From the NCBI GenBank assembly GCA_022497155.1, contig MU385732.1, positions 248,001 through 312,000 on the forward strand: a DNA stretch of 64,000 nt, read 5' to 3'. A model generated the notes under the pieces. It saw only the letters and a list, made by a program, of their open reading frames with translations. It was not told the origin of the DNA and did no database searches. This stretch comes from Whalleya microplaca (lineage: Eukaryota > Ascomycota > Sordariomycetes > Xylariales > Xylariaceae). The position numbers and the translations under genes are program-made. Positions 34,816 to 46,800 of this stretch are shown here, one piece after another; the first letter of the stretch is position 1, and the number at the start of each line of letters is the position of its first letter.

Positions 34816-35148
34816 TGTCAGAAGTCGTCGAGGCTTAATGCGGAAAGGTACCGTGCCTTGTTAGGTCATCGCATTGCGTTGTAGAACGATCGTAGTATAG
34901 TGAGCGGCACTTATTCGAATTGAAAGAGTAAATAATTGTTCAGAAAGTGCCTTGAGCTTTCTATTCAACGATAGCGTATTGCACATGAGCTGGTTCAAGA
35001 ATTGTTGAATTCGCTGTACAAGCTGACCTGGAAGAGAAAGAATGGTGCCAAGATGGCATTGTAACAGAGACAGAAATGCCGACACAGCTCTCTTGCTAGT
35101 GGCCAATTAAAACTCGAGGATCCTGCAAGGCTGATATCCCCACATGTA
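34816..35148. other. Upstream region of Csn12
   Basis: About 330 nt lie between the Csn12 start and the MITE. No supported gene is seen. Confidence 0.4.
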
Positions 35149-35617
35149 CAATCCACAGGGATTATAAACGTTATTTCTCAAGTTGCCCCCACACAACTCC
35201 ATACACGTTGCTGCTATTGGCTGCATCTTTTGACCATGTATTATACCATATAATTTATATGAGGATATACATATCCAAAATATAGTGGTTATAACCTTTA
35301 AGTATTAAAAAACGAGTGGCTTTGGATAAAAAACTAGCTTAAAAATAACTGTCAACTAAATAGTTAATACTTAAAGAGTTGCAGGCGCTATAAAAGGTTA
35401 TTCAGGAAGCGTGGTTCACTATATTGCCAGATTTTAGGGGGTGTATGGCTGCAAGCAGCGCTACAAAGCTCAGGAGGTAAACAGCGATAAAATGGATTAT
35501 CCAGCATGTAGAATCACATATAAATTATAGGGTACGGTACATAATTAAGTGATGCAGCCAATAGCAGTAGGGTATGTGGAGAAGTAGAAAAATAACGTTT
35601 ATAATCCCTGTGGATTG
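35149..35617. mobile_element. MITE-like element with long inverted ends, inserted at TA
   Basis: This 469-bp AT-rich element begins CAATCCACAGGGATTATAAA and ends with the exact reverse complement. The terminal match is 28 bp without mismatch. A second, subterminal inverted match (TGCTATTGGCTGCAT on the left, ATGCAGCCAATAGCA on the right) follows a diverged spacer. Both ends are bordered by TA (35147-35148 and 35618-35619), as for Tc1/mariner/Fot1-type elements. An inner inverted pair, CTTTAAGTATTAA and TTAATACTTAAAG, means the whole element could fold as a hairpin. There is no transposase frame, so it would need one from elsewhere. The intact ends suggest recent movement. It lies between the 5' end of Csn12 and the 3' end of the thiolase gene. 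Confidence 0.85.
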
Positions 35618-35809
35618 TAGGTACATGTATACATAGGCAGTGACATCACTCTACCCTCTAACGAATGAGAGATCTCTGTTATTCAATATGTAATGTACAA
35701 TGTGAATTGCATGTGACAATCCTACCGGAGCATGAGCCCTGCCTACATAATAGGTTCATCCATTCATGGGTATCGACTTTGCTTACATATCCGTCACATA
35801 CAAAATATC

Positions 35810-37237
<1,428 letters not shown>

Positions 37238-37927
37238 CTTGGGAGATACAAAAGTAATAAAATGTATAGGAAATCAATATTGTAGGCCGGAAGACAAAGA
37301 CAGGTACCTATGTGGCTTGTAATGAATGGATTAAAGAAGGACGAAACCTTCCATGCATGCCATGTTCTTTATAGCATGTCTGTATCCCTCCGTAGCTGCT
37401 TCGGCTTGTGTCGGAGTACTGAGCCGAGGAACTTCAGCACCCTGAATCGGACTTTAGAGCGCTGTTAGGGCGATGTTTTAGGGGCATGTTGGGGATGCGG
37501 AACAAAGCGTCCAATCACGTGTTATAGCGGCTTTGCAGACGAACCTGGCCTGCCTCCTGGCCTGCCTGGCACCTGGCAGCCTGGGCGGACCCTGGGCACT
37601 AGCTTCCGGCTTATCGGTGGCTGCTGTCTGCGGTGTTCGTCGACACTGGCATGGATGCAGGTGGTTGGGACTCTTTTGCCGCCTAATCAACAGACATTAT
37701 CAAGTCACCAACCTTAGCAGCTTAGTAACCTCCAGTTTGCCTCTGACCCTTAAGACTTCATCAACGCATTCATCACTCATTCTCCACTGCACAATTCACT
37801 TCGACCTGTCCAACAAGCCCCAGTATCTCGTTGAAGATTCTCCTCAAACTACTGGAATTACTGGAAATCAACCACCTGGATTCTCTCCTGCCGATATCGC
37901 CCACACCCCCTCTCCGCAAACCTCACG
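37238..37927. other. Divergent promoter region, thiolase / Rad6
   Basis: This 690-nt stretch is shared upstream DNA of the thiolase (-) and Rad6 (+). A Gly/Cys-like GC-rich patch near 37540-37620 (tgcctcctggcctgcctgg) contains short direct repeats. No other gene is seen. Confidence 0.4.
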
Positions 37928-38573
37928 ATGTCGACTGCCGCACGCCGCCGCTTGATGCGGGACTTCAAGGTCAGACTGCTGAACTAATCTCAATATACCC
38001 AAATGGAATACTTACAAGTCTTTGCAGCGCATGCAAACCGACCCTCCGGCCGGCGTATCTGCATCTCCCGTTCCTGATAATGTCATGACCTGGTGAGCTC
38101 GTGATCCCGGTCCTTCTCCTCTAACAGCCAGATGAGTTAACCGCGAGCCTTGAAGGAATGCCGTCATCATTGGACCTGCCGACACCCCCTTCGAGGATGG
38201 AACTTTCCGGCTGGTGATGCATTTCGAGGAGCAATACCCCAACAAGCCGCCTGCGGTCAAGTTCATCAGCCAGATGTTCCACCCCAACGTCTACGCCACG
38301 GGAGAGCTGTGCCTAGATATCCTACAGAACCGATGGAGTCCTACATACGATGTCGCCGCTATATTGACGAGCATCCAGAGGTAAGGATGCTTATGTGCCC
38401 ATGTTCAAGTCAGGCAGAGTTGCGGATGGCTCTAACATTGGTCACCTAGTCTCTTGAACGACCCCAACACCGGCTCTCCAGCGAATGTCGAAGCCTCTAA
38501 CCTCTACAAAGACAATCGAAGAGAATATACCAAACGGGTACGCGAGACGGTGGAGAAGAGCTGGGAAGATTAG
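37928..38573 (+). CDS. RAD6: Ubiquitin-conjugating enzyme E2, Rad6/Ubc2
   Basis: There are four exons, 37928-37969, 38028-38092, 38156-38380 and 38450-38573, giving exactly 151 residues, the standard length in filamentous ascomycetes. The product begins [14 protein letters not shown] and ends VEKSWED. The E2 core shows FHPNV, the active-site cysteine at 88 in [18 protein letters not shown], and an SIQSLLNDPN turn. Rad6 works with Rad18 to ubiquitinate PCNA in postreplication repair and with Bre1 to ubiquitinate histone H2B. The long acidic tail of budding-yeast Rad6 is absent, as expected for this group. The first exon is only 14 codons, and the first donor is GTCAGA, slightly off consensus. 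Confidence 0.97.
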
Positions 38574-39913
38574 ATCCCGCTCTCTTTCGAGGAAGGGTCA
38601 TGGAGTCAACACCGATATCTCTACATTTTAGAGGTGGATGTGGATGATGCATGCAATTCTACGGCCGGCGTTTTTGTGCTTTCCGCATATCATATCTTTA
38701 CGTGATGCCGTTTCTACTCTGCGATGAGGTGTATGCAAAGAGGACATAGGGTCTGGCGTTTTTAGTTTCATACCTAATGGCACGGGGTTTTCTTTTTCTT
38801 GTAGGAGACTTTTTCCCTCCTCAATGTTTTTCCACAATGGGTTTTTATTTCTCTTTTTGGTCTGTGGTCTGTACGGAGTAATGTTTGTCTCTCTGAGATC
38901 CTCGCATCAGCACGGCGTTCTCTGTGATGTTCATTCATGGATGCCAGACTTGATAGTAATTGCTTGATGCCTCAAATACAAAGAATTATAAAATCAAAAA
39001 AAAAAAAAATCAGCAACAATTGGTATCAACCAACAACTTGTAGTCATCCATCCGCCTTGTGAGGTGTCTTGTCTGCTTGTACATACATACAATGGATACA
39101 TAGTAGACTGACAGACGGCCACCCGGTCACAGGCGGTGTTCGGATGCATGAAAGTAGCTAATATGCAATAAGTGGGAAGTATGGCACAAGTCACGCCAAA
39201 CCTTGTTTACGGTAGAGTTCTAGTTCCTGGTGCAACGGGCCAGCGGGCAAAGCATAGAACGAGTTAGAAGAGTCAGCAACGGATTTAAGGTACCCTTCAG
39301 TGGGACATATGGGATGAGATGCCTATCGAGCCTTATCGGACCTATCGCCGGTCACAGCCAGAGTGGGTAGGTGGGCTGGTGGGCTGTTTCGATTCGGCTG
39401 TTGCTAGCTGTTTCGACTCCTCCTCGCAGCTGTCAGAGAGCTGTCAGAGGTTTGGCAGCCCCTGGATTTCTTACCTAGAGGTATGTACTTTGTACAGTAT
39501 ACAAGGCCTTGGGTACCTTAGGTAGGTACCTACCTAGGTAGGTATGAGAGGGAAGGTATTAGGTATTTTCGTCCGACTTCAGGCATGGTCGATCCCCCCA
39601 GACAACGTCAAACCCGTCAAACGTTAACCGTTAACCCTGTTTCCCACCAGTACTTTGACACTTTGACGCGACTCTCCCAACTCCTACCGCCTACACAATT
39701 AATTATTTGTCCTATTGCATAGACATACACTCGAGGTAGATACGGCATAGCATTAGCCTGTCTATTCCCAGTTTATCTCGACCTGTTCGCCGTTCAGTCG
39801 GCCGAGCTTGGTTGTTTTCATAACATGAGATAGGCGAGATAGGCCTCTCCCCCCCTGCTTCGTACATGTTTGCCTGCGCATAGCCGTCCGTCCCTCCAAA
39901 CGCCAACTTCACC
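38574..39913. other. Intergenic region, Rad6 3' end to kinesin promoter
   Basis: About 1.3 kb without a supported gene. It holds an A13-type tract at 38996-39009, a dense CCTAGGTA/GGTACC palindrome at 39519-39543 and paired short repeats (gtcaaac twice, gttaacc twice) at about 39608-39636, 280-310 nt before the kinesin ATG. Confidence 0.45.
39519..39543. repeat. Perfect 18-bp palindrome plus overlapping TACCTAGGTA
   Basis: TAGGTAGGTACCTACCTA (39519-39536) is its own reverse complement. TACCTAGGTA (39531-39540), also palindromic, overlaps it. Similar CCTAGGTA/GGTACCT motifs recur in other gene-free stretches of the window. Confidence 0.75.
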
Positions 39914-42864
39914 ATGTCGGGCGCAAATAGCATCAAGGTCGTTGCCCGGTTCCGACCCCAGAACAAGGTCGAGTTGGCTTCGGGCGGAGAGCCTGTGGTC
40001 ACCTTCGAGGGCGCCGACACCTGTGCCGTCACCGTATGTCATGTCTCCAAGCCAAATTCCTAGCTTCTACTTCTTCTACTAGAGCTTCTATTCCTATAAA
40101 TATATTTCTCAATGCTAACTATCTTGCTCTAATCCACAGTCCACTGAGGCTTCCGGTTCCTTCACCTTTGACCGCGTTTTTGATATGAAAAGCAGACAAC
40201 TCGACATCTTCGATTACTCGATCAAGCCCACCGTCGACGATATTCTGAATGGATACAATGGAACGGTCTTTGCCTATGGTCAGACGGGTGCCGGAAAGTC
40301 CTACACCATGATGGGGACAAGTATAGAGGACGAGGAAGGCAGGGGTATTACCCCTCGTATCATCGAACAGATCTTCAGCAGCATCATGTCTAGTCCCCCC
40401 ACCATCGAATATACCGTCCGAGTTAGCTATATGGAAATCTATATGGAGCGTATCCGCGACTTGCTGGCGCCGCAGAACGATAACCTGCCCGTCCACGAGG
40501 AGAAGAACCGGGGCGTATACGTGAAGGGGCTACTAGAGATATATGTCTCCAGTGTGGATGAGGTGTTTGAGGTTATGAAGAGAGGTGGAAATGCGAGGGC
40601 TGTCGCCGCCACAAATATGAACCAGGAATCTTCCCGTTCGCACTCTATTTTCGTCATCACCATCTCTCAGAAAAACCTTGAAACCGGTTCGATGAAGAGC
40701 GGTCAGCTGTTTTTGGTCGATCTGGCGGGTAGTGAGAAGGTCGGCAAGACCGGCGCGAGTGGTCAGACACTCGAGGAGGCGAAGAAGATCAACAAGAGTT
40801 TGAGTGCCCTGGGCATGGTCATCAACGCGCTTACGGACGGCAAATCCTCCCACGTTCCCTACCGAGACTCCAAGTTGACAAGGATATTGCAAGAGTCGCT
40901 GGGAGGAAACAGCAGAACGACGCTCATCATAAATTGTTCGCCAAGTAGCTACAACGATGCCGAGACGCTAAGTACATTGCGATTCGGTATGAGGGCGAAG
41001 TCGATCAAGAACAAGGCCAAGGTCAACGCAGAACTCAGTCCCGCAGAGCTCAAGGCCATGCTTGCCAAGGCGAAGTCGAACATCACAAACTTCGAGGGCT
41101 ATATCTCGAGTTTGGAGGGAGAAGTTCAATTATGGCGTGCTGGCGAGGCTGTTCCTAGGGACCGATGGGTCCCTCCTTTGTCGGCTGACGGTGTGACCAG
41201 TGCAAAGACAGAGGCGAGGGCCCCTCGGCCTTCGACACCGTCTCGACTTATACCCGAGAGTCGAGCTGAAACACCTGCGTTGACGGAACGTGCGGGCACC
41301 CCAAGTCTCCCTCTAGATAAGGACGAGAGAGAGGAATTCCTCCGAAGAGAAAATGAACTCCAGGATCAACTAGCGGAGAAAGAGACGGCCGTCGCTACTG
41401 CCGAGAAGTCACTCCAGGAGACCAAGGAGGAGCTGTCTTTCTTGAAAGAGCACGATAGCAAACTTGGGAAAGAGAACGAGAAGCTAACCACCGACGTCAA
41501 TGAAGCCAAGATGCAGCTGGAGCGCTTGACATTCGAAAGCAAGGAGGCTCAGATCACGATGGACGCACTGAAAGAGGCGAACTCTGAACTCACCACGGAG
41601 CTGGATGAGGTCAAGCAGCAACTCCTAGATGTGAAGATGAGTGCGAAGGAAACGAGTGCCGTTCTGGATGAAAAGGAGAAGAAGAAGGCTGAGAAGATGG
41701 CTCAGATGATGGCAGGTTTCGACTTGGGCGGAGATGTTTTCAGTGCCAACGAACAGTCGATTGCCAATGCCATCCAGCAAGTTGAGGCGCTGTACGAGCA
41801 GAGCTCAACAGGCGATCCGATTCCGGCGGAGGATCTACAGGAACTCAAAGCCAAGCTTGTGGAAACTCAGGGTATCGTGCGACAAGCCGAGCTTTCCCTG
41901 TACAGCGGCGTCTCCGGTGATTCGGAAGCCCGCCGGAGGATGGAGCTGGAAGGCCGACTGGAGACGTTGCAACAAGAATACGAGGATCTCCTCACCCGCA
42001 ATCTGAGCGAGGCCGACGTAGAAGAAGTCAAGGAACGCCTGCAGAAAGCGTATGCCAATAAGCAGACTACCCAGATGGAGCTGGTGGACGAGCTCAAGGC
42101 AGACATCGCCCAGAAAACATCTGAGAATGCTCGGATGAAGACGCTTATTGACGATCTTCAGTCCCGCATCAAATCAGGTGCTGTGGCCGCCCCGGGTCTG
42201 GCCAACGGCAAGACGATTCAACAGCAGATCGCTGAATTTGATGTCATGAAGAAGAGTCTGATGCGCGATTTGCAGAACAGATGCGAGCGCGTGGTTGAAC
42301 TTGAGATTTCGCTTGACGAGACCCGAGAACAGTACAACAACGTGCTGCGATCATCTAACAACCGCGCCCAGCAGAAGAAGATGGCCTTCCTCGAACGCAA
42401 TCTGGAGCAACTAACCCAGGTCCAGCGCCAGCTTGTTGAACAGAACAGTAGCTTGAAGAAGGAGGTCGCTATTGCGGAGAGGAAGCTCATTGCGAGGAAC
42501 GAGCGCATTTCTAGTCTGGAGAGCTTGTTACAAGATAGCCAAGAGAAGCTCACTGCCGCGAATCACAGGTAAGGTTTCATTTTTTCCTTAACGTGATAAA
42601 TCATATACTGACACCGATGACAGATTCGAGTCTCAACTAACTGCCGTCAAGGAGCGTCTTGAGGCAGCTAAGGCTGGGTCTACCCGTGGCCTCAACTCAC
42701 CATCTGGTGGTGGCTTCAGCTTTACTGGTGCTGGCAGCCGCATTGCCAAGCCGCTACGCGGCGGAGGTGCTGCCGGTGATGCGCCCGCCCCGGTCCCGAC
42801 GGTCTCTAGTCTGCAGAACGAAGGCAACGCCGGTAAGAGAAGCAGCTGGTTCTTCCAGAAATAA
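39914..42864 (+). CDS. Conventional kinesin heavy chain (kinesin-1)
   Basis: There are three exons, 39914-40033, 40140-42568 and 42624-42864, giving 929 residues, about the length of Neurospora kinesin-1. The motor domain comes first (residues 1 to about 330). Its P-loop is GQTGAGKS (87-94), with switch I ESSRSHSIF, switch II DLAGSEK and the microtubule-binding HVPYRDSKLTRILQ. A neck and long coiled coil follow. The fungal-type stalk/tail has the conserved block LMRDLQNRCERVVELEISLD near residue 740. The last exon carries GSRIAKPLRGGG, the IAK autoinhibitory motif, in a Gly/Ser-rich tail. Kinesin-1 carries vesicles and endosomes to microtubule plus ends and supports rapid hyphal growth. Fungal kinesin-1 works without light chains. 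Confidence 0.97.
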
Positions 42865-43112
42865 GGTCGAGGAGATTATCTCCCCCACGGATCAGCAATT
42901 GTGACCACCATCACCTTACCACCACCACCAACCCCACCACCGAGATGTCAGATATGGGACCTACCTAGTCTCTGTCGACCGAGGTTTGATTGAATAGATA
43001 GAGAGGACGCATGACGAGTTGCGGCGGTTTTTGCGACGATACAGACAGACAGTACAGACAGACAGATGCAGGATTATACCCCCAGCCCCGGCGCCGGCTC
43101 ACGTTTTCTCCT

Positions 43113-43143
<31 letters not shown>

Positions 43144-43440
43144 GGTTTGTTGAGGAGCCCCACCAACGCCGAGACCCACGCGTGACCGTGTTTGTGGAGG
43201 GGGCAAACTCTTAAGTATATAAAGAGACAAAAAAACANNNNNNNNNNGTTTTTGCGCCCTAACACCCACCCCTCAAACAAACACCCTTTCCGTTTTTTAC
43301 CCCCCCCCCCGGGGCCGGCCCCCGTTTTCCCCCCCCCCCCCCCCCCCCCCCCCGCTCCATTTTCTTTTTGTACCGATCCGCTATACAGCTGCTTCCGCAT
43401 GGGAAAGATTTTTCAGGGGACTACTAGATCTTAAGGATAG
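42865..43440. other. Low-complexity tract with assembly gap
   Basis: This is the 3' flank of the kinesin gene. It contains C29 (43113-43141), C11 (43300-43310) and C25 (43329-43353) around ten Ns at 43238-43247. The open frames here are artefacts of the homopolymers. The base calls should not be trusted. Confidence 0.8.
43238..43247. other. Assembly gap (10 N)
   Basis: Ten undetermined bases. A fixed run of ten usually marks a scaffold join of unknown true length. Confidence 0.95.
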
Positions 43441-43820
43441 ACAGTTACCAAACCAACCAACCAACCACCCCCAGGGCGTATGTGGGTTTACCTGTTAATT
43501 GGCGGGTAAGCCGTCTTCTTACCGCAGAGCACTTCAGTTGCAGGGAGGGGGAAGTTGGGAAATTGGGCGGCCAGCTAGCTAGCTTACTTGTTGTTGTGTT
43601 TGTGTGTGTGTGTGTGTACGGGTTTACGAAACAATGGGAAGACGATGATATAACGGCTCTTTTCCACTACATACACTAAACTTAAACTTTGAGAATCATA
43701 GTCTTGTCTTGTTCTTGTTGTTGTCTTGTTGTCTGCATACAAAACCACTACCACTGGGAAGCCGGAAAGCGTGTGGGGGGAGGGGAAGGGGGGAGGGGAA
43801 GGGGGGAGGGGAGGGAGTTT
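43440..43820. repeat. Cluster of simple repeats: (AACC)n, (TG)n and G-rich minisatellite
   Basis: A short (AACC) run at about 43449-43467 is followed by (TG)n at 43601-43617. At 43775-43817 there is a G-run array of about three 16-bp units of G6-A-G4-A-A type. The last has many G-runs of three or more and could form quadruplexes. Confidence 0.7.
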
Positions 43821-46800
43821 GCGCAAACTGCTGCATGTGTTGTTAAGGTAGTAAGTAAAGTAACTGGTAGTCATCATACTCATAGTCATCTTCATTGTCA
43901 TCATAAGTAGCCCGTGGTGTGTTGGGCCACATACACACATCATACCGGTAACTTTGGTTTGGTAGCGTGGTTTGAGACGGCGGCATGTGCAATCGATTAA
44001 TAGATACTCATTCGACTTCGTGAAATTACTGTTGATCTAGTGGTTGTGGGGACTATGCATTTTCACGATATCTTGTCGCGATGGCTGTCTGATATGGACT
44101 ATTTGTGTTGAGATCGTTTATCCCAATGAATAGTGTGGCAATAATCATATCTAGTACATTGTGTCTTAGTTGAAGACTCTTGATTCAGTAAAGGCTGAGC
44201 CGCTCACTGCTGTAGTTGAAATTTCGTCCTGGTACCGATCCCATTATCGCCAACTTATTGCTTGTTAGCAGCATTCGCAGATTCTCACATGTGACCGAAA
44301 CCAATGGCAAGTGGAGTTCCTTCAACATGTCCTAGAGTCAGGTTTATAATTCTTTGCAGAGCTCTACTATATAAGATAGAGAGCAGCGCTGGTCCAATTG
44401 CATACCATTTATTTTACCCTACGGAATATAGAACGGATATGGTTAATTTACCTGATTTTGATGCGTGGTGTTTAAAGAGCAGAGGTTGTAGGTATCTTTG
44501 AGAAAAAGATATACCGGTACGCCACCGCGATACCCTCAAGACGAAAACGATTTACTGCGGTATCAGGCCAAATTATTATACCCCTATCAAGTAGTTTTTG
44601 CCTTGACTCAACCGAAGCTGGGAGAGTCTCCCCACAGATACTTGAGATACCTTCGCGCAAAGCCCCTGTTAAAACCCTTGCCTTTTCTTGAGAACAAGCC
44701 GGGATATACTATCTACTCATAATACTAAGTAGAGGCTGACGCCTTCGAGAACCGTTCGAAGCCTCGCATGAGTATAGAGGCGCAATTAGAAGGAATGTCG
44801 TAAATGTCCCGTGCTTAAGTCTGTGTTTCATATGTTCTGCTTACGTGAGGAAAGGCCCGTATCCTTTCATTGCTCACGCTGCTGAGCTGAACTCATCCTA
44901 TGTTACCTACCTACCTATTTAGAACCTATCGAGCTGACGCCAGTCAACTACGCAGTCTCACTGTTTCAAACGAGGAGATATGTCGCGCATTCAGCTCGTG
45001 TCGATCTCTCAGCTAACCCGAAAGAATCATGCTAGGTAGCTTGTAGCCTTGTCTATGTATCACCGGGAATCGGAGGGCTGTGATGTATGTCATAAGTGAG
45101 AATGTATCACGGGTACGACGCCATAAGTCAGTTAGGTATGTCCCTGCATTACTGTCCTACGGACGCTAATGTGCGTCATATTATATCGTAATTACTGGCT
45201 AGTATCTCTAGATGAAGTCTGATCAAGCTTTCAAGTGAAGTGGGACGAGATCTTGCAACAATGATGCTTGCTATGGCCGAAGGGTTATAGCCTGTAGCTT
45301 GGGAAGGGAGCGGTACATACTTACAGCAAACAAGCGGAAATTAGGGATGAGAGGCCTCTCTCAGTAGCCTCTGTCCGTGGTGAGACTCACGCCGATCATT
45401 TCACCCGGTACCCGTGTTATCACGGACACTTGTTACACTGGTGTGCCGATCCTGTGCCGAATTCCCCGTAGTAGGGATTTCACACTGAGGTACGCAATGT
45501 TGTAGCACCGTCGTACATCTTGCGGCAGTTGTACTCGGTTACTCACGAATATTAGTGGACGTATAAGTACTACGTAGAGGACGAATATCTCATGCCGTCA
45601 CCACCAACTCGAAGGGATATTGAGAGATAAAGATACAATTAAGTATCTCTGGTACCAAGGTTAGCCTCTAGAGAGTACCGTTTAAGTGAAAAATGAAAGT
45701 TAGTAGATTGAGGCCTCTCACGAGCACTATTCTATACTAAACCTCCTGTGGTTACTTATTTATGATTCAACATGATCATGTTATGAATAGGGTAATCTGA
45801 ATTTAGAACACTTGGTCCAAAGTAAGGAGGCCATAGTCAGGCAACTATATCGTCTTTCTCAAATTGGGCAATATATATTCACTACCTCATGAATGACCTA
45901 TCGCGTAGGACGGCAAAAGATATTAAACCAACCTCGCCAACCTGGCGAGCCATTGCTCTAGACCTTGGGACAATGCATCGGGTGAGTGCAGTCGGCGTCT
46001 ATATCATAGTACCCAATATGCGTTAGAGTTAGCTCATGAGGCCAATGTGGTGATACCAACCCGGGCGTTAACGCAATGACCATAGCAGTAGGTCCCGACA
46101 CAATAAGGAATCGAAGGCCTCGAAGGCTGGATGTGATCATGTTAGTGAAATAATGAGGGAGTTAGTTAATATAGTAAATGTAGTTGGGACTGTGCCATGG
46201 TGGAACCTGTGTACAGCTTTGCGACTTGACGCTCAATAGCAATCAATAGCGTTCTAGGGTTTCTGTCATACACAGTCAAGCTTTTGATCCTGCGAGATAA
46301 CTTCATGAGTTGGAATATCAGCCCTCTCTCGAATCCCCCAGACTTGATATCATCTGATGAATGTCTTAGGAACGAGCAATTCAAATCGAGAATGATTATT
46401 CTATCAATCTTGCGCAGTTGCCCCGGGGACATCATATGCAAGGCACGGCCGTAAAATCAAAGAGAGACTTGTCTCAGTACCTGCCGGTCATCTGATTCAA
46501 CCAACAACGAAACTAAGTGATGATGTCAAAAGGATTTGAAGGACTTTACTCAATCTAGCGGACGCTGGTTTGAAATCAACCGAATAGATTAGACCTCGGC
46601 CAAGGAAAATAGACATGTGCCTTGTCTGCACCGTATTATAAGATTCGGTGTAGTTGAAAGCGAGCTATTGACTAGTTAACTGGATGGCCTGTGATGAGGC
46701 CTCGGTTGTGTCGGTGACGTGCGGAATTCGGGTTGGTTAGTTGGTTCCAGAGATCTGGAAACAAGACGGCACAGCACCAACAAATTTGACCGTTTGGAGA

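Noticed and set aside
43011..43434. Proline- and glycine-rich frames around the N gap
   Set aside because: They are translations of C or G homopolymers and undetermined bases.
44304..44722. Two consecutive frames of 65 and 74 codons
   Set aside because: No recognisable motif, they lie in different frames, and no splice pair links them convincingly.
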